A DNA stretch of 57,849 nt from CAKSQF01 sp963628435 (GTDB lineage Bacteria > Bacillota > Clostridia > Oscillospirales > CAG-272): assembly GCA_963628435.1 (NCBI GenBank), contig CAVGEY010000015.1, positions 1-57,849 of the forward strand. Direction: 5' to 3'. Below the pieces are notes generated by a model, which did no database searches, was not told the DNA's origin, and saw nothing but the letters and a program-made list of their open reading frames with translations. Shown piece by piece: positions 33,450-43,182 of the stretch (position 1 is the stretch's first letter; each line of letters starts with the position of its first letter). The translations under genes were made by a program, and so were the position numbers.

Positions 33450-34052
33450 ATGAATGTATATACTGGATTAAAAAACTGTCTCGGCTGGTTTTTCAGATTC
33501 TATTACAATTTGAAGATTATCGGTAAGGAAAACGAGCCGACCGACGGTGCGTTCATGGTGTGTGCAAATCATTTGTCAAACAGAGATGTCGCAATAATAG
33601 GAGCCAGTTTCAAAAAACAGGTTCACTATTTTGCAAAAGCCGAGCTTTTCAAGGTACCGATTGTTCGCCATTTTGTGAAAGCATGCGGAGCTTTTCCGGT
33701 CGACAGAAATAACGCATCGGCATCACTCGGCCCGATAAAAACCACCTTGAATTTTCTCAAAAACGGTGAAGTGGTCGGTATTTTTCCTCAGGGAACAAGA
33801 CGTCCATGTGTTAATCCGAAAGATACACCGATAAAAAGCGGCGTCGGAATGATAGAATTCCACGCAAAGGTGAAGGTTGTTCCGGTTTTGATAAAAACAA
33901 AAAAATGGAAGGTTATTCCCTTCCGTCGAACTTATGTTATAATCGGCAAACCGATTGATTATTCCGAATTTAACTTCACAAACGGAAAAGGTACCGAATT
34001 TTCGGATGCGGCAAATCTTATATTTTCAAGAATAACCGATATGATTGACTGA
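33450..34052 (+). CDS. plsC: 1-acyl-sn-glycerol-3-phosphate acyltransferase
   Basis: Makes phosphatidic acid at the cytoplasmic face of the membrane. The 200-residue protein has the catalytic NHLSNRD (NHx4D), the substrate-binding FPQGTRRP, and the later VPVLI and VIIGKPIDY segments. A short hydrophobic stretch near residues 8-22 can serve as a membrane contact. RBS GAAAGGA lies 12 bases before the ATG. It lies between cmk and ispH/rpsA, as in many Clostridia. Confidence 0.9.
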   Translation: MNVYTGLKNCLGWFFRFYYNLKIIGKENEPTDGAFMVCANHLSNRDVAIIGASFKKQVHYFAKAELFKVPIVRHFVKACGAFPVDRNNASASLGPIKTTLNFLKNGEVVGIFPQGTRRPCVNPKDTPIKSGVGMIEFHAKVKVVPVLIKTKKWKVIPFRRTYVIIGKPIDYSEFNFTNGKGTEFSDAANLIFSRITDMID

Positions 34053-34106
34053 ATTCGTCAACACCGATTACGTACATTTATATTTTAAGTAAGACCGAGG
34101 TAACAA

Positions 34107-36101
34107 GTGAAAATTATTGTCGGAAAATACGCAGGCTTTTGCTTCGGAGTACAGCGAGCCGTAGATGCCGTTAAATCTTTAATCGATAAAAAGCAGATTA
34201 ACGAAACAATATACACATTAGGCGAACTCGTTCACAATCCGAAAGTGCTTTCGGATCTCAAAAAAAGCGGAGTTTTAATTGCAGAAGAAAAAGATTTGGA
34301 CAATATATTTGATAAATGCAATGATGATTTTCCGATTACAATTGTTGTAAGAGCGCATGGGGCACGCCTTGATATAACAGAAAAACTTGCTCACTACTCC
34401 GAAATAAAGAATTCTTTTAATGTTATCGACTGCACATGTCCGTATGTAAAAAAAATACACAATATTGTGAGAAGCAAAACCCGGAACGGCGAGACGCTTC
34501 TGGTACTTGGTGATGAGTCACATCCGGAAGTAAAAGGTATTGTTTCATATGCACACTGTGAAAGTCTTGTAACCGAAAAATCAAGCCGTGTGGATTTTGA
34601 CAATTTAGCTCATAAAGAAACGGTAATAGTTGCTCAAACAACACAAAATTTGTCCGAATGGCAAAAAATGCAAGAAGTTGCAGCGAAACACTTGACAAAT
34701 TATCAAATTTATGATACAATTTGCAGTGTTACTGAAAATAGGCAGACAGAGGTTGATCAGCTTTCAAAGAGAGTTGATTTGATGTTGATAATCGGTGGCA
34801 AAAAATCCTCGAATACAAAAAAATTGTATGATGTTTCAAAGGAAAATTTGGATAATTCATTCCTTGTAGAGGATTGCGGCGACTTAACCGATGAAATAAT
34901 ATCAGCAGCACGAAGATCTGAGAAAATCGGAATTTCAGCAGGTGCATCTACACCTGGAGATATAATATTGGAGGTTAAAAAATCAATGAGCGAAATTATT
35001 GAGAACGAGAAATTCGAAGAAATGCTCGAGGAATCACTGAAAACTTTAAATACAGGGGATATTGTATCGGGAACAATTACATCAATCACACCGACTGATG
35101 TTCATGTTGACTTGTCTGCAAATGTCACCGGTATTCTGCCTTACGAGGAGATTGCAAACGCAGATCCCGCTTATAAGGTTGGAGATACCATCGAGGCATT
35201 CGTGGTGAGAGTAAGCGATATCGAAGGCGTTGCCGGACTTTCAAGAAAGAAGATCGAGCGCATTGAAAACTGGAAAAAGATTGTTGCCGCAAAAGAAAAC
35301 GGCGATATTCTCGAAGGCAAAATCACGAAAATCGTAAAGGGCGGATGCATGATTGCCATCGGTTCAGTTGAGGCGTTTATCCCCGCATCTCAGACAGGTA
35401 TTGCCAAAGGCGAGGAGCTTACTCCTCTTAAAGGAACAACTCAGAGAGTAAAGATTATCGAAATCGAAGAAAATCGCAACCGTGCCACAGCATCCATAAA
35501 GGCTGTTCTCCGCGCCGAGCACAAAGAAGCGGTTGCAAAACTGTGGGCCGAGCTCGAGGTCGGCAACAAATACACAGGCACGGTTAAGTCATTGACTTCC
35601 TACGGCGCATTTGTTGATATCGGCGGTGTTGACGGTATGGTACACATCACCGAACTCTCATGGTCCAGAATCAAGAGCCCTGCCGATGTAGTTAAAGTCG
35701 GCGACAAGATTGATGTTTATGTTAAATCTTTCGATCCCGAGAAAAAGAGAATTTCTCTCGGATGCAAGACCGAAGAAACAAATCCCTGGAACATCTTCGT
35801 TAATTCGTTTAACGTAGGCGATGTTGTTACCGCAAAAATAGTCGGAATTACTCCGTTTGGTGCCTTCGCCGAGATTATTCCCGAAGTAGACGGTCTTATT
35901 CATATTTCTCAGATCACAGACCACAAAATTGCAACTCCTGCCGAAATCGTACATCTTGATGATCAGGTTCAGGCCAAGATTACAAACATTGACACCGAAA
36001 AGAAAAAGATTTCCCTTTCAATGCGTGCTTTAATTGAAGACCAAAGTGAAAATTCGTCCGATGAGGTCGACGAGGAATCAACTGACGAAGAGAACAACTG
36101 A
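34107..36101 (+). CDS. ispH: IspH - ribosomal protein S1 fusion (HMBPP reductase / S1)
   Basis: A 664-residue two-part protein starting with GTG (RBS GAGG). Residues 1-285 are 4-hydroxy-3-methylbut-2-enyl diphosphate reductase of the MEP isoprenoid pathway, with cluster Cys C12 in AGFCFGVQRAV, DCTCPYVKK and DTICSVTENRQ. Residues about 310-650 hold four S1 RNA-binding domains (starting at GDIVSGTI, GDILEGKI, GNKYTGTV and GDVVTAKI), and the end is acidic. Such fusions are known in Clostridia; the link between isoprenoid synthesis and translation is not understood. The IspH active-site residues appear intact, so both halves should function. A terminator follows directly. Confidence 0.95.
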   Translation: MKIIVGKYAGFCFGVQRAVDAVKSLIDKKQINETIYTLGELVHNPKVLSDLKKSGVLIAEEKDLDNIFDKCNDDFPITIVVRAHGARLDITEKLAHYSEIKNSFNVIDCTCPYVKKIHNIVRSKTRNGETLLVLGDESHPEVKGIVSYAHCESLVTEKSSRVDFDNLAHKETVIVAQTTQNLSEWQKMQEVAAKHLTNYQIYDTICSVTENRQTEVDQLSKRVDLMLIIGGKKSSNTKKLYDVSKENLDNSFLVEDCGDLTDEIISAARRSEKIGISAGASTPGDIILEVKKSMSEIIENEKFEEMLEESLKTLNTGDIVSGTITSITPTDVHVDLSANVTGILPYEEIANADPAYKVGDTIEAFVVRVSDIEGVAGLSRKKIERIENWKKIVAAKENGDILEGKITKIVKGGCMIAIGSVEAFIPASQTGIAKGEELTPLKGTTQRVKIIEIEENRNRATASIKAVLRAEHKEAVAKLWAELEVGNKYTGTVKSLTSYGAFVDIGGVDGMVHITELSWSRIKSPADVVKVGDKIDVYVKSFDPEKKRISLGCKTEETNPWNIFVNSFNVGDVVTAKIVGITPFGAFAEIIPEVDGLIHISQITDHKIATPAEIVHLDDQVQAKITNIDTEKKKISLSMRALIEDQSENSSDEVDEESTDEENN

Positions 36102-36111
36102 TTATGTTGGT

Positions 36112-36144
36112 ACACGGCTTCCGTTAATCGGAAGCCGTGTTTTT
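36112..36144 (+). terminator. Terminator of the ispH/rpsA gene
   Basis: Stem ACACGGCTTCCG / CGGAAGCCGTGT around TTAAT, followed by TTTT. Confidence 0.9.
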
Positions 36145-36197
36145 CGTTATGTTCACTTCATTATTTTAATAAGATTTAATTTCAGGGATATTTATAT

Positions 36198-37916
36198 ATG
36201 AAAAAACTTCTTGTTTTCATGAAAGACTACAAACTTGAGGCTATACTCGGCCCGTTTTTTAAGCTATTGGAAGCATCTTTTGAGCTTACCGTACCTCTCG
36301 TTGTCGCTTCGATAATCAAGGTAGGCATAGCAAGCGCCGATTATAATTATATTATACGAAAGAGTCTGCTTTTAATTGCACTTGGTCTGCTCGGACTTGT
36401 ATGTTCGATAACCGCGCAGTATTTTTCAGCTAAAGCCGCAATCGGCTTCAGCTCAAAAATTCGTCATGCTCTATTCTCCAAAATTCAGTCCTTTTCTTTT
36501 TCCACGCTCGATAAAATCGGTAATTCCACGCTTATGACACGTATGACCAGCGACATCAATCAAATACAAACCGGAGTAAACATGACTCTCAGGCTGTTTC
36601 TCAGATCTCCGTTTATTGTATTCGGTGCGATGATTATGGCATTTACCATTGATGTAAAGGCGGCATTGACATTTGCTGTGGCAATTCCGATTTTGCTTGT
36701 CATTGTATTCGGAATATTACTGATAACTATACCTTTATACAAAAAAACACAAAATAAACTTGACAGAATCATGTCCGTAAGCCGTGAAAATCTTACAGGT
36801 GTAAGAGTCATAAGAGCTTTTTGCAAAGAGGACAGTGAGATAATCGGTTTCAATCAGGATAACGATTCTCTCAACAAATCCCAAAAATTTGTAGGCAATA
36901 TTTCGGCTCTTATGAATCCGCTGACATACGCGATTGTCAACATCGCAATTCTCATATTGATTATGACATGCGGAAAACGGGTAAACAGCGGTTATATTGA
37001 GCAGGGAGATCTTGTTGCGCTTTATAACTACATGTCGCAGATTCTTATTGAGCTGATAAAGCTCGCAAATCTGATTGTAACGATAACAAAATCAATCGCG
37101 TGTGCAAAAAGAGTTTCCGCGGTACTTGAAATCAACGAGCCCGACGACAATCTCTCAGATGAAGCATCAGAAAAAAGCGACAAGTTCATTGAGTTCAAAA
37201 ATGTTACGCTCAAATACAAAAATGCGGGTGACGCTTCCCTTTCAGACATCAATTTCTCGGTAAAACGCGGCGAAACGATTGGAATAATAGGAGGGACGGG
37301 TTCCGGCAAAACATCACTTGTAAGCTTACTGCCGCATTTTTATGACTCCACATCGGGCGATGTATTTATTGACGGTAAAAATGTTAAATGCTATTCAAAC
37401 GATAAGCTGCGCCATATGGTTAAAATCGTCATGCAGAAATCGATTTTGTTCAAGGGTACAATAAGATCCAATATGCAGTTTTCCGACAAATTTGCGACAG
37501 ATGATGAAATCTGGTCGGCATTAAAGGCCGCTCAGGCCGATTCATTCGTTAAAGAAAAAGGCGGACTGGATGCCCCTGTTAACCAATTCGGCAGAAACTT
37601 TTCGGGCGGTCAAAAACAGCGTCTGACGATTGCACGCTCACTCGTCGGAAACCCCGATATTATTATATTCGACGACAGCACCTCCGCGCTTGATTATGCA
37701 ACCGATGCGGCGCTTAGAAAAGCCATTCGCAATCTTCCGAACAATCCGACTGTATTTATCGTTTCTCAGCGAGCCGCTTCTCTTTTGAATGCCGACAAAA
37801 TTATCGTCCTCGATGAAGGCTCTGTTGTCGGCATCGGAAATCATTCGGAACTTATCAGCAGCTGCGATGTCTACAAAGAGATTTACTATTCGCAGTATCC
37901 TAAAGAGGAGGTGTAA
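36198..37916 (+). CDS. ABC exporter half-transporter, degenerate catalytic site
   Basis: A 572-residue half-transporter with a six-helix membrane domain (residues about 15-310) fused to an ATPase domain. The ATPase has Walker A GGTGSGKTSL, signature FSGGQKQR and Walker B IIIFDDSTSALD, in which Asp replaces the usual catalytic Glu. This pattern marks the non-catalytic partner of heterodimeric exporters such as TM287/288, BmrCD and LmrCD. The partner gene follows after 4 bases with RBS GAGGAGG overlapping the end of this one. Drug or lipid export is the likely role, but the cargo is unknown. Confidence 0.9.
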   Translation: MKKLLVFMKDYKLEAILGPFFKLLEASFELTVPLVVASIIKVGIASADYNYIIRKSLLLIALGLLGLVCSITAQYFSAKAAIGFSSKIRHALFSKIQSFSFSTLDKIGNSTLMTRMTSDINQIQTGVNMTLRLFLRSPFIVFGAMIMAFTIDVKAALTFAVAIPILLVIVFGILLITIPLYKKTQNKLDRIMSVSRENLTGVRVIRAFCKEDSEIIGFNQDNDSLNKSQKFVGNISALMNPLTYAIVNIAILILIMTCGKRVNSGYIEQGDLVALYNYMSQILIELIKLANLIVTITKSIACAKRVSAVLEINEPDDNLSDEASEKSDKFIEFKNVTLKYKNAGDASLSDINFSVKRGETIGIIGGTGSGKTSLVSLLPHFYDSTSGDVFIDGKNVKCYSNDKLRHMVKIVMQKSILFKGTIRSNMQFSDKFATDDEIWSALKAAQADSFVKEKGGLDAPVNQFGRNFSGGQKQRLTIARSLVGNPDIIIFDDSTSALDYATDAALRKAIRNLPNNPTVFIVSQRAASLLNADKIIVLDEGSVVGIGNHSELISSCDVYKEIYYSQYPKEEV

Positions 37917-37920
37917 AAAA

Positions 37921-39690
37921 ATGTCGGATAAAAAAGCAAAAAAAAGCAATATAAGAACAATCTTCCACTACGTTAAAAATTACAGGATTTATCTTATTAC
38001 CTCGATTATACTTGCAGCTGTTACCGTCGTTTTAACTTTATACCTTCCAATACTTTTCGGATCGGCAATAGACGCAATCATCGGTGTTGACAATGTGGAT
38101 TTTTCTGTTCTGACTTTGGTTTCAAAAAAATGTGTGGCAGTTATTGCGGCAACCGCTCTGTCACAATGGCTTATGAATGTCCTGAACAACAAACTCTCAT
38201 TTGACATTGTTCGGGATGTCAGAAAAGAAGCCTTCAAAAAGCTGCAGGATCTTCCCCTTTCATACATAGACAGCCATCCGACCGGCGATATTCTCAGCCG
38301 TATTATTTCGGATGCCGACCAATTTTCGGATGGTCTGCTTATGGGATTTACTCAACTCTTCACCGGTGTAATAACAATAGGCGGTACTATCGGTTTTATG
38401 CTTTCGCTGAACTGGAAAATCGCACTTATTGTTATTCTTCTGACGCCGCTCTCGCTTTTTGTGGCAAAATTTGTCGCAGGTCACACACACTCCATGTTTT
38501 TGAAGCAATCGGAAACACGCGGCGAGCAAACAGCCTATATTGAGGAAACTCTTGACGGACAAAAAGTATTAAAATCATTTTGCCTTGAAGAAGACAGTAT
38601 AGCAAAATTTGATGAAATAAATGACAGACTGTCAAAATATTCACTTAAAGCCACATTTTATTCATCCATTACAAATCCATGTACAAGATTTGTGAACAAT
38701 GTCGTATATGCGGCTGTAACCTTAGCAGGTGCAATTTCGGTAATAGCGGCAACGAAAAATACCGCCTCCGCATCTTTTACAGTAGGCACTCTGTCATGTC
38801 TGCTCTCTTATGCCAATCAGTATACCAAACCTTTTAACGAGATAACAGGCGTAATTACGGAACTTCAGAATGCTTTTGCATGTGCGTCAAGACTTTTTGA
38901 GCTTATTGACGAAACACCTCAAATTCCGGATAAAAACGACGCGCGAGTTCTTACGCATGCAGACGGGTTGTTTGAAATTGAGAATGTACATTTTTCTTAT
39001 GAAGCGGACAAGCCGCTAATCGAGAACTTCAATCTGAAAGTTTTACCCGGGCAGAATGTGGCGATTGTAGGCCCGACGGGGTGTGGAAAAACAACATTCA
39101 TAAATCTTTTAATGCGTTTTTATGATGTATGCGATGGTTCGATATCGGTTGACGGCTATGATATCAGAAATTATACACGCGGCAGTCTGCGGCAGAATTA
39201 CGGAATGGTACTTCAGGACACATGGCTGAAATCTGGTACAATAAGAGACAATATAGTAATCGGTAAACCGGACGCAACCGACGAAGAAATCGTTGCCGCC
39301 GCAAAAGCAGCTCATTCACACAACTTCATAAAGAGACTTCCGAACGGTTATGATACGGTAATCGGCGAAGACGGCGGTCTGCTTTCACAAGGTCAGAAAC
39401 AGCTTTTGTGCATAACGAGGATAATGCTCTGTCTCCCTCCTATGCTTATACTCGATGAAGCCACCTCCTCAATAGACACCAGAACCGAGCTGAAAATTCA
39501 AGACGCTTTCAGAGAACTAATGAAGGGACGAACATCATTTATTGTTGCACACAGACTTTCAACCATAAAATCCGCAGACATAATCCTTGTTATGAACAAC
39601 GGAAATATTGTTGAACAGGGATCGCATGAACAACTGATTAAAAACAACGGTTTCTATGCGCATCTTTGGAACAGTCAATTTGATCACTGA
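37921..39690 (+). CDS. ABC exporter half-transporter, catalytic partner
   Basis: A 589-residue half-transporter paired with the preceding gene. It has six membrane helices, then Walker A GPTGCGKTTF, a signature altered to LLSQGQKQ, Walker B MLILDEATSSID with the catalytic Glu, and the His switch AHRLS. One consensus and one degenerate ATP site therefore form between the two subunits, as in TM287/288. The start at 37921 is preceded by GAGGAGG and is more plausible than an in-frame start at 37789 inside the upstream gene. The first residues are basic (KKAKKSN). Confidence 0.92.
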   Translation: MSDKKAKKSNIRTIFHYVKNYRIYLITSIILAAVTVVLTLYLPILFGSAIDAIIGVDNVDFSVLTLVSKKCVAVIAATALSQWLMNVLNNKLSFDIVRDVRKEAFKKLQDLPLSYIDSHPTGDILSRIISDADQFSDGLLMGFTQLFTGVITIGGTIGFMLSLNWKIALIVILLTPLSLFVAKFVAGHTHSMFLKQSETRGEQTAYIEETLDGQKVLKSFCLEEDSIAKFDEINDRLSKYSLKATFYSSITNPCTRFVNNVVYAAVTLAGAISVIAATKNTASASFTVGTLSCLLSYANQYTKPFNEITGVITELQNAFACASRLFELIDETPQIPDKNDARVLTHADGLFEIENVHFSYEADKPLIENFNLKVLPGQNVAIVGPTGCGKTTFINLLMRFYDVCDGSISVDGYDIRNYTRGSLRQNYGMVLQDTWLKSGTIRDNIVIGKPDATDEEIVAAAKAAHSHNFIKRLPNGYDTVIGEDGGLLSQGQKQLLCITRIMLCLPPMLILDEATSSIDTRTELKIQDAFRELMKGRTSFIVAHRLSTIKSADIILVMNNGNIVEQGSHEQLIKNNGFYAHLWNSQFDH

Positions 39691-39801
39691 ATGGGTATAA
39701 TTACGGCTTTTATTATAAATAAAGCCTAAATTACTCAAATTACACAGTTTATTCATAAATTCGTTCTATAATAAACTGAAATGAAATTTGCGGAGGATAA
39801 T

Positions 39802-41454
39802 ATGGCAAAACTTATTAAATCAAATAAATTTGCAGGCGTAGAAGGCCCCGTTGTAACAATAATTATGGACGGTGTAGGTCTTGCGCCCGCAGGCCCGGGA
39901 AATGCGGTTGCGCTTGCCAATACGCCGACACTTGACAAACTCATGAAGAATTATCCGTGGGTTAAACTTAAAGCACACGGAACAGCGGTCGGTCTTCCCT
40001 CGGATGACGATATGGGCAACTCCGAAGTCGGACACAATGCTCTCGGCTCAGGTCAGGTGTTCGCACAGGGTGCAAAACTTGTTTCCAATTCGATTGCTTC
40101 CGGCAAGATGTTCGAGTCAGATACATGGCTTAATGTAACCGGCAACGTTCAGAAGAATAATTCCACTCTCCACTTCATAGGACTGTTTTCAGACGGAAAT
40201 GTACACTCTCACATCGACCATCTTAAAGCAATGATAGAGCATGCCAAATCGGACGGCGTAAAGAAAGTAAGAATTCATATTCTTCTTGACGGACGCGATG
40301 TAGGAGAGACATCGGCTCTTGACTATGTTCTTCCTTTTGAAAAATTTCTCGACAGTCTTCGTTCCGAAGATTTCGATGTGTGTATTGCTTCGGGCGGCGG
40401 TCGAATGAAAATTACAATGGACCGTTATGAAGCAAACTGGAAAATGGTCGAGGAAGGCTGGAAAACTCACGTTCTCGGACTTGGCAGACAATTTGAATCT
40501 GCCGAAGAAGCAATAACAACTTACCGTGCTGAAACAGGAGCAATCGACCAGGATCTTCCCGCATTTGTAATTGCAAAAGACGGAAATCCCGTCGGCACAA
40601 TTGAGGACGGAGACAGTGTGATTTTCTTCAATTTCCGCGGTGACCGAGCTATTGAAATTTCCAAGACTTTTGACGCAGGCGATGATTTTGACAAATTCGA
40701 CAAAATCAGAAATCCGCATGTTTATTATGCGGGAATGCTCGAATATGACGGCGACCTCCATATTCCGAAGCATTATCTTGTAAATCCTCCCGAAATAACA
40801 AATACAATGGGCGAATATATGGCCGACACCGGTATACCGATTGCAGCTATTTCGGAAACTCAGAAATACGGTCATGTAACTTATTTCTGGAACGGAAACC
40901 GATCCGGCAAATTCTCGGACGAACTCGAGGTATATATCGAAAAGCCTTCCGATGTTATTCCTTTTGAACAGCGCCCGTGGATGCAGTGTGCGGAAATAAC
41001 CGATGCGATGATTGACCTTATCTCATCAGGAAAGAACAAATTCATTCGTGTTAATTACCCTAACGGCGACATGGTAGGTCATACCGGCAACCTTGATGCA
41101 ACAATTATTTCAATCGAGGCGCTTGATTTACAGCTTGCGCGGCTTCTTCCCGTAATTGATAAAATGCATGGTGTGGCGATAATTACTGCCGATCACGGAA
41201 ACTCCGACGAGATGTATGAAATTGACAAGAAAACAGGCGAACCGAAGAAAAACAAAGACGGCAGCTATAAGGCTAAAACCAGCCATACGTTAAACCCCGT
41301 TCCCTGCATTATTTATGATAATTTCTACAGTGATCATTATTCGGTTAAGAAAGACGGCAAATTCGGGCTCTCTGATGTGGCGGCTACGATTGTCAATCTC
41401 ATGGGTTACGAAGCTCCTTCAATGTGGGATGAAAGCATCATCGAGCTTAAATAA
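39802..41454 (+). CDS. gpmI: 2,3-bisphosphoglycerate-independent phosphoglycerate mutase
   Basis: Glycolytic enzyme that interconverts 3- and 2-phosphoglycerate with two Mn ions. The 550-residue protein has the alkaline-phosphatase fold. The catalytic Ser is S74 in MGNSEVGH; IIMDGVG provides an early metal Asp, and DGRDVGE, NFRGDRAIE and TADHGNSDEM supply further ligands. It is about 35 residues longer than typical iPGM, with an extra Lys/Asp-rich loop near residue 465 (KKTGEPKKNKDGSYK). The start at 39802 has GGAGG 6-7 bases upstream; an ATG at 39781 precedes this RBS and is unlikely. Confidence 0.94.
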   Translation: MAKLIKSNKFAGVEGPVVTIIMDGVGLAPAGPGNAVALANTPTLDKLMKNYPWVKLKAHGTAVGLPSDDDMGNSEVGHNALGSGQVFAQGAKLVSNSIASGKMFESDTWLNVTGNVQKNNSTLHFIGLFSDGNVHSHIDHLKAMIEHAKSDGVKKVRIHILLDGRDVGETSALDYVLPFEKFLDSLRSEDFDVCIASGGGRMKITMDRYEANWKMVEEGWKTHVLGLGRQFESAEEAITTYRAETGAIDQDLPAFVIAKDGNPVGTIEDGDSVIFFNFRGDRAIEISKTFDAGDDFDKFDKIRNPHVYYAGMLEYDGDLHIPKHYLVNPPEITNTMGEYMADTGIPIAAISETQKYGHVTYFWNGNRSGKFSDELEVYIEKPSDVIPFEQRPWMQCAEITDAMIDLISSGKNKFIRVNYPNGDMVGHTGNLDATIISIEALDLQLARLLPVIDKMHGVAIITADHGNSDEMYEIDKKTGEPKKNKDGSYKAKTSHTLNPVPCIIYDNFYSDHYSVKKDGKFGLSDVAATIVNLMGYEAPSMWDESIIELK

Positions 41455-41478
41455 AAAATCAAAAAATTAAATAATAAA

Positions 41479-41523
41479 AAACTAACGGTCGGCAATGATT
41501 TTCATTGCCGACCGTTAGTTTCT
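41479..41523. terminator. Bidirectional terminator between gpmI and the SCIFF maturase
   Basis: Perfect 20-bp palindrome arms AAACTAACGGTCGGCAATGA and complement around TTT. One end touches the stop codon of the maturase gene. Confidence 0.92.
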
Positions 41524-42901
41524 ATTCGTTTGACGACTCTTCGTCAACTTTCATCATTATTGCACATTCAATACGCTTTTTGAACAATTTACAGCCGTAT
41601 TCATATACTCCTTCTATTGAACCGGTGGCATGATATGCATTTGCGGCACATCCTCCCGAACAGTACAAACGAGCCCAACAGTTCTTACACTCATCTCTTG
41701 AATAAGCATTGCACTCTCCGAAGCATTCACGGAGTTCGTTATTTTGAATTCCGTTGTAAATATCTCCGAGTTTATATTTTGTATCACCGACAAACTGATG
41801 ACAAGGATACAAATCGCCGTTCGGGGTAACCGCCATATATTCGGTTCCGGAGCCGCATCCGCTTATACGTTTATAAATACACGGCCCTGCCTTCAAGTCT
41901 ATCATATAGTGATAAAATGTAAAAGGTCTTCCCTCTTTTCTGCGCTTGATCATTTCCTTTGCAAGAATTTCATACTGTTCCATAAGCCTTGGCAAATCTT
42001 CCTCCGTCAAAGCATACGGATCGGAAGGCTTACACACAACCGGTTCCATAGACAGTTCGGTAAATCCGAGATCGGCCATGTGGAATATGTCATTGGTAAA
42101 ATCAACATTATTATGGGTAAATGTGCCGCGCATATAGTACCCTTTATCACCGCGCCGTTTTACAAATTCTTTGAATTTAGGAACTATAATATCGTAAGAA
42201 CCTTTTCCCGACGGAGTTCTTCTGAGCAAATCGTGAATTTCTTTTCTTCCGTCCAGCGACAAAACAACATTATGACATTCACGATTGCAGAATTCAATGA
42301 CATCATCATCGATAAGCATCCCGTTTGTGGTCAGCGTAAATCTGAAATTTTTATTTTTTTCCTTTTCGATTGAGCGGGCGTATGCCACAAGTTTTTTTAC
42401 AACATCAAAATTCATAAGCGGTTCTCCGCCGAAGAAATCGACCTCGAGGTTTCTTCTGCTTCCCGAATTTTCAATCAGAAAATCAAGCGCACGTTTGCCT
42501 GTTTCAAAAGACATCAGCGCACTCTGACCGTGATATTTTCCCTGAGCGGCAAAACAATATTCGCAGTTCAGGTTGCACGTATGAGCAACATGCAGACAGA
42601 GTGCTTTAATAACAGGATTTCTGTTCTTCAGGTTAAACGATTTACCCTCGTAAACATCCTTAGTAAACAGTTTTCCCTCTTCCTTAAGTGTGGAAATGTC
42701 TGAAAGCAGCTCGGAGATGTCATTCTCGGTCACATCGGGCCTGTTTGAATATTTGTTAAGCAGAAAATCGGTAATCTCCTCGCGTGTATGAGTTTCAAAC
42801 ATTTCAATCGCATCATACGCAACATCATCGACGCTATGCACAGATCCGCTTGCAACATCTATTACTATGTTATATCCGTTCAGTTTGTATTGATGTATCA
42901 T
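41522..42901 (-). CDS. scfB: SCIFF peptide maturase, radical SAM/SPASM (ranthipeptide synthase)
   Basis: Forms thioether cross-links on the SCIFF precursor encoded just upstream. The 459-residue protein starts with a RRE-like peptide-binding region (residues 1-90, YNIVIDVASGSVHSVDDV). The radical SAM cluster motif is C109-x3-C113-x2-C116 (TCNLNCEYC), followed by FFGGEPL. A SPASM/twitch domain with auxiliary Fe-S clusters follows: CGSGTEYMAVTPNGDLYPCHQ, then ECNAYSRDECKNCW and LYCSGGCAA. The product is a ranthipeptide with Cys-sulfur to non-alpha-carbon links, known from family studies. The start codon has no close RBS; AAAGGTGG lies beyond a small hairpin, which may limit translation. Confidence 0.93.
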   Translation of the reverse strand: MIHQYKLNGYNIVIDVASGSVHSVDDVAYDAIEMFETHTREEITDFLLNKYSNRPDVTENDISELLSDISTLKEEGKLFTKDVYEGKSFNLKNRNPVIKALCLHVAHTCNLNCEYCFAAQGKYHGQSALMSFETGKRALDFLIENSGSRRNLEVDFFGGEPLMNFDVVKKLVAYARSIEKEKNKNFRFTLTTNGMLIDDDVIEFCNRECHNVVLSLDGRKEIHDLLRRTPSGKGSYDIIVPKFKEFVKRRGDKGYYMRGTFTHNNVDFTNDIFHMADLGFTELSMEPVVCKPSDPYALTEEDLPRLMEQYEILAKEMIKRRKEGRPFTFYHYMIDLKAGPCIYKRISGCGSGTEYMAVTPNGDLYPCHQFVGDTKYKLGDIYNGIQNNELRECFGECNAYSRDECKNCWARLYCSGGCAANAYHATGSIEGVYEYGCKLFKKRIECAIMMKVDEESSNE

Positions 42902-42914
42902 TTAACTTATAAAC

Positions 42915-42929
42915 GGCTCAAAATGAGCC
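42915..42929 (-). promoter_or_regulatory. Hairpin between RBS and start of the maturase gene
   Basis: GGCTCA-AAA-TGAGCC lies between the purine-rich AAAGGTGG (minus strand, overlapping its first arm) and the ATG at 42901. It could sequester the ribosome site or bring it nearer when folded. Confidence 0.45.
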
Positions 42930-42953
42930 ACCTTTCAATATAAATAGCGTACA

Positions 42954-42989
42954 AAAAGAGAAAAACCGTCTGCCGACTTCGGCAAACGG
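42954..42989 (-). terminator. Attenuator-like terminator between SCIFF precursor and maturase
   Basis: On the minus strand the stem CCGTTTGCCGA/TCGGCAGACGG with a 2-base loop is followed by TTTTTCTCTTTTT. It would stop most transcripts after the precursor gene and let a fraction reach the maturase, giving substrate in excess of enzyme. Confidence 0.8.
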
Positions 42990-43008
42990 CATTTACTCAT
43001 TTTGAAAA

Positions 43009-43155
43009 TTACTTATTCTTATTCTCGCATTTCTGATTTGCGACGCCGCAAGATGTCTTGCAGGCAGACTGGCATGATGTCTGGCACTCACCGCATCCGC
43101 CGTTTTTAGCGCTCTTTGAGAGATCGCGTGTTTCGATGGTCTTTATTCTCTTCAT
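43009..43155 (-). CDS. scfA: SCIFF ranthipeptide precursor (six cysteines in forty-five)
   Basis: A 48-residue peptide, the natural substrate of the maturase. It reads MKRIKTIETRDLSKSAKNGG, then six cysteines at positions 21, 24, 28, 32, 36 and 43 (CGECQTSC, CKTSC, QKC). Thr and Ser residues between the cysteines are candidate acceptors for thioether links. The N-terminal part is the leader bound by the enzyme. SCIFF peptides are nearly universal in Clostridia, but the role of the mature product is still poorly defined. RBS GAGGAG is about 9 bases before the ATG, and a consensus promoter is upstream. Followed by a terminator before the maturase gene. Confidence 0.95.
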   Translation of the reverse strand: MKRIKTIETRDLSKSAKNGGCGECQTSCQSACKTSCGVANQKCENKNK

Positions 43156-43182
43156 GTCAACTTATCTCCTCTTATTATTAAT

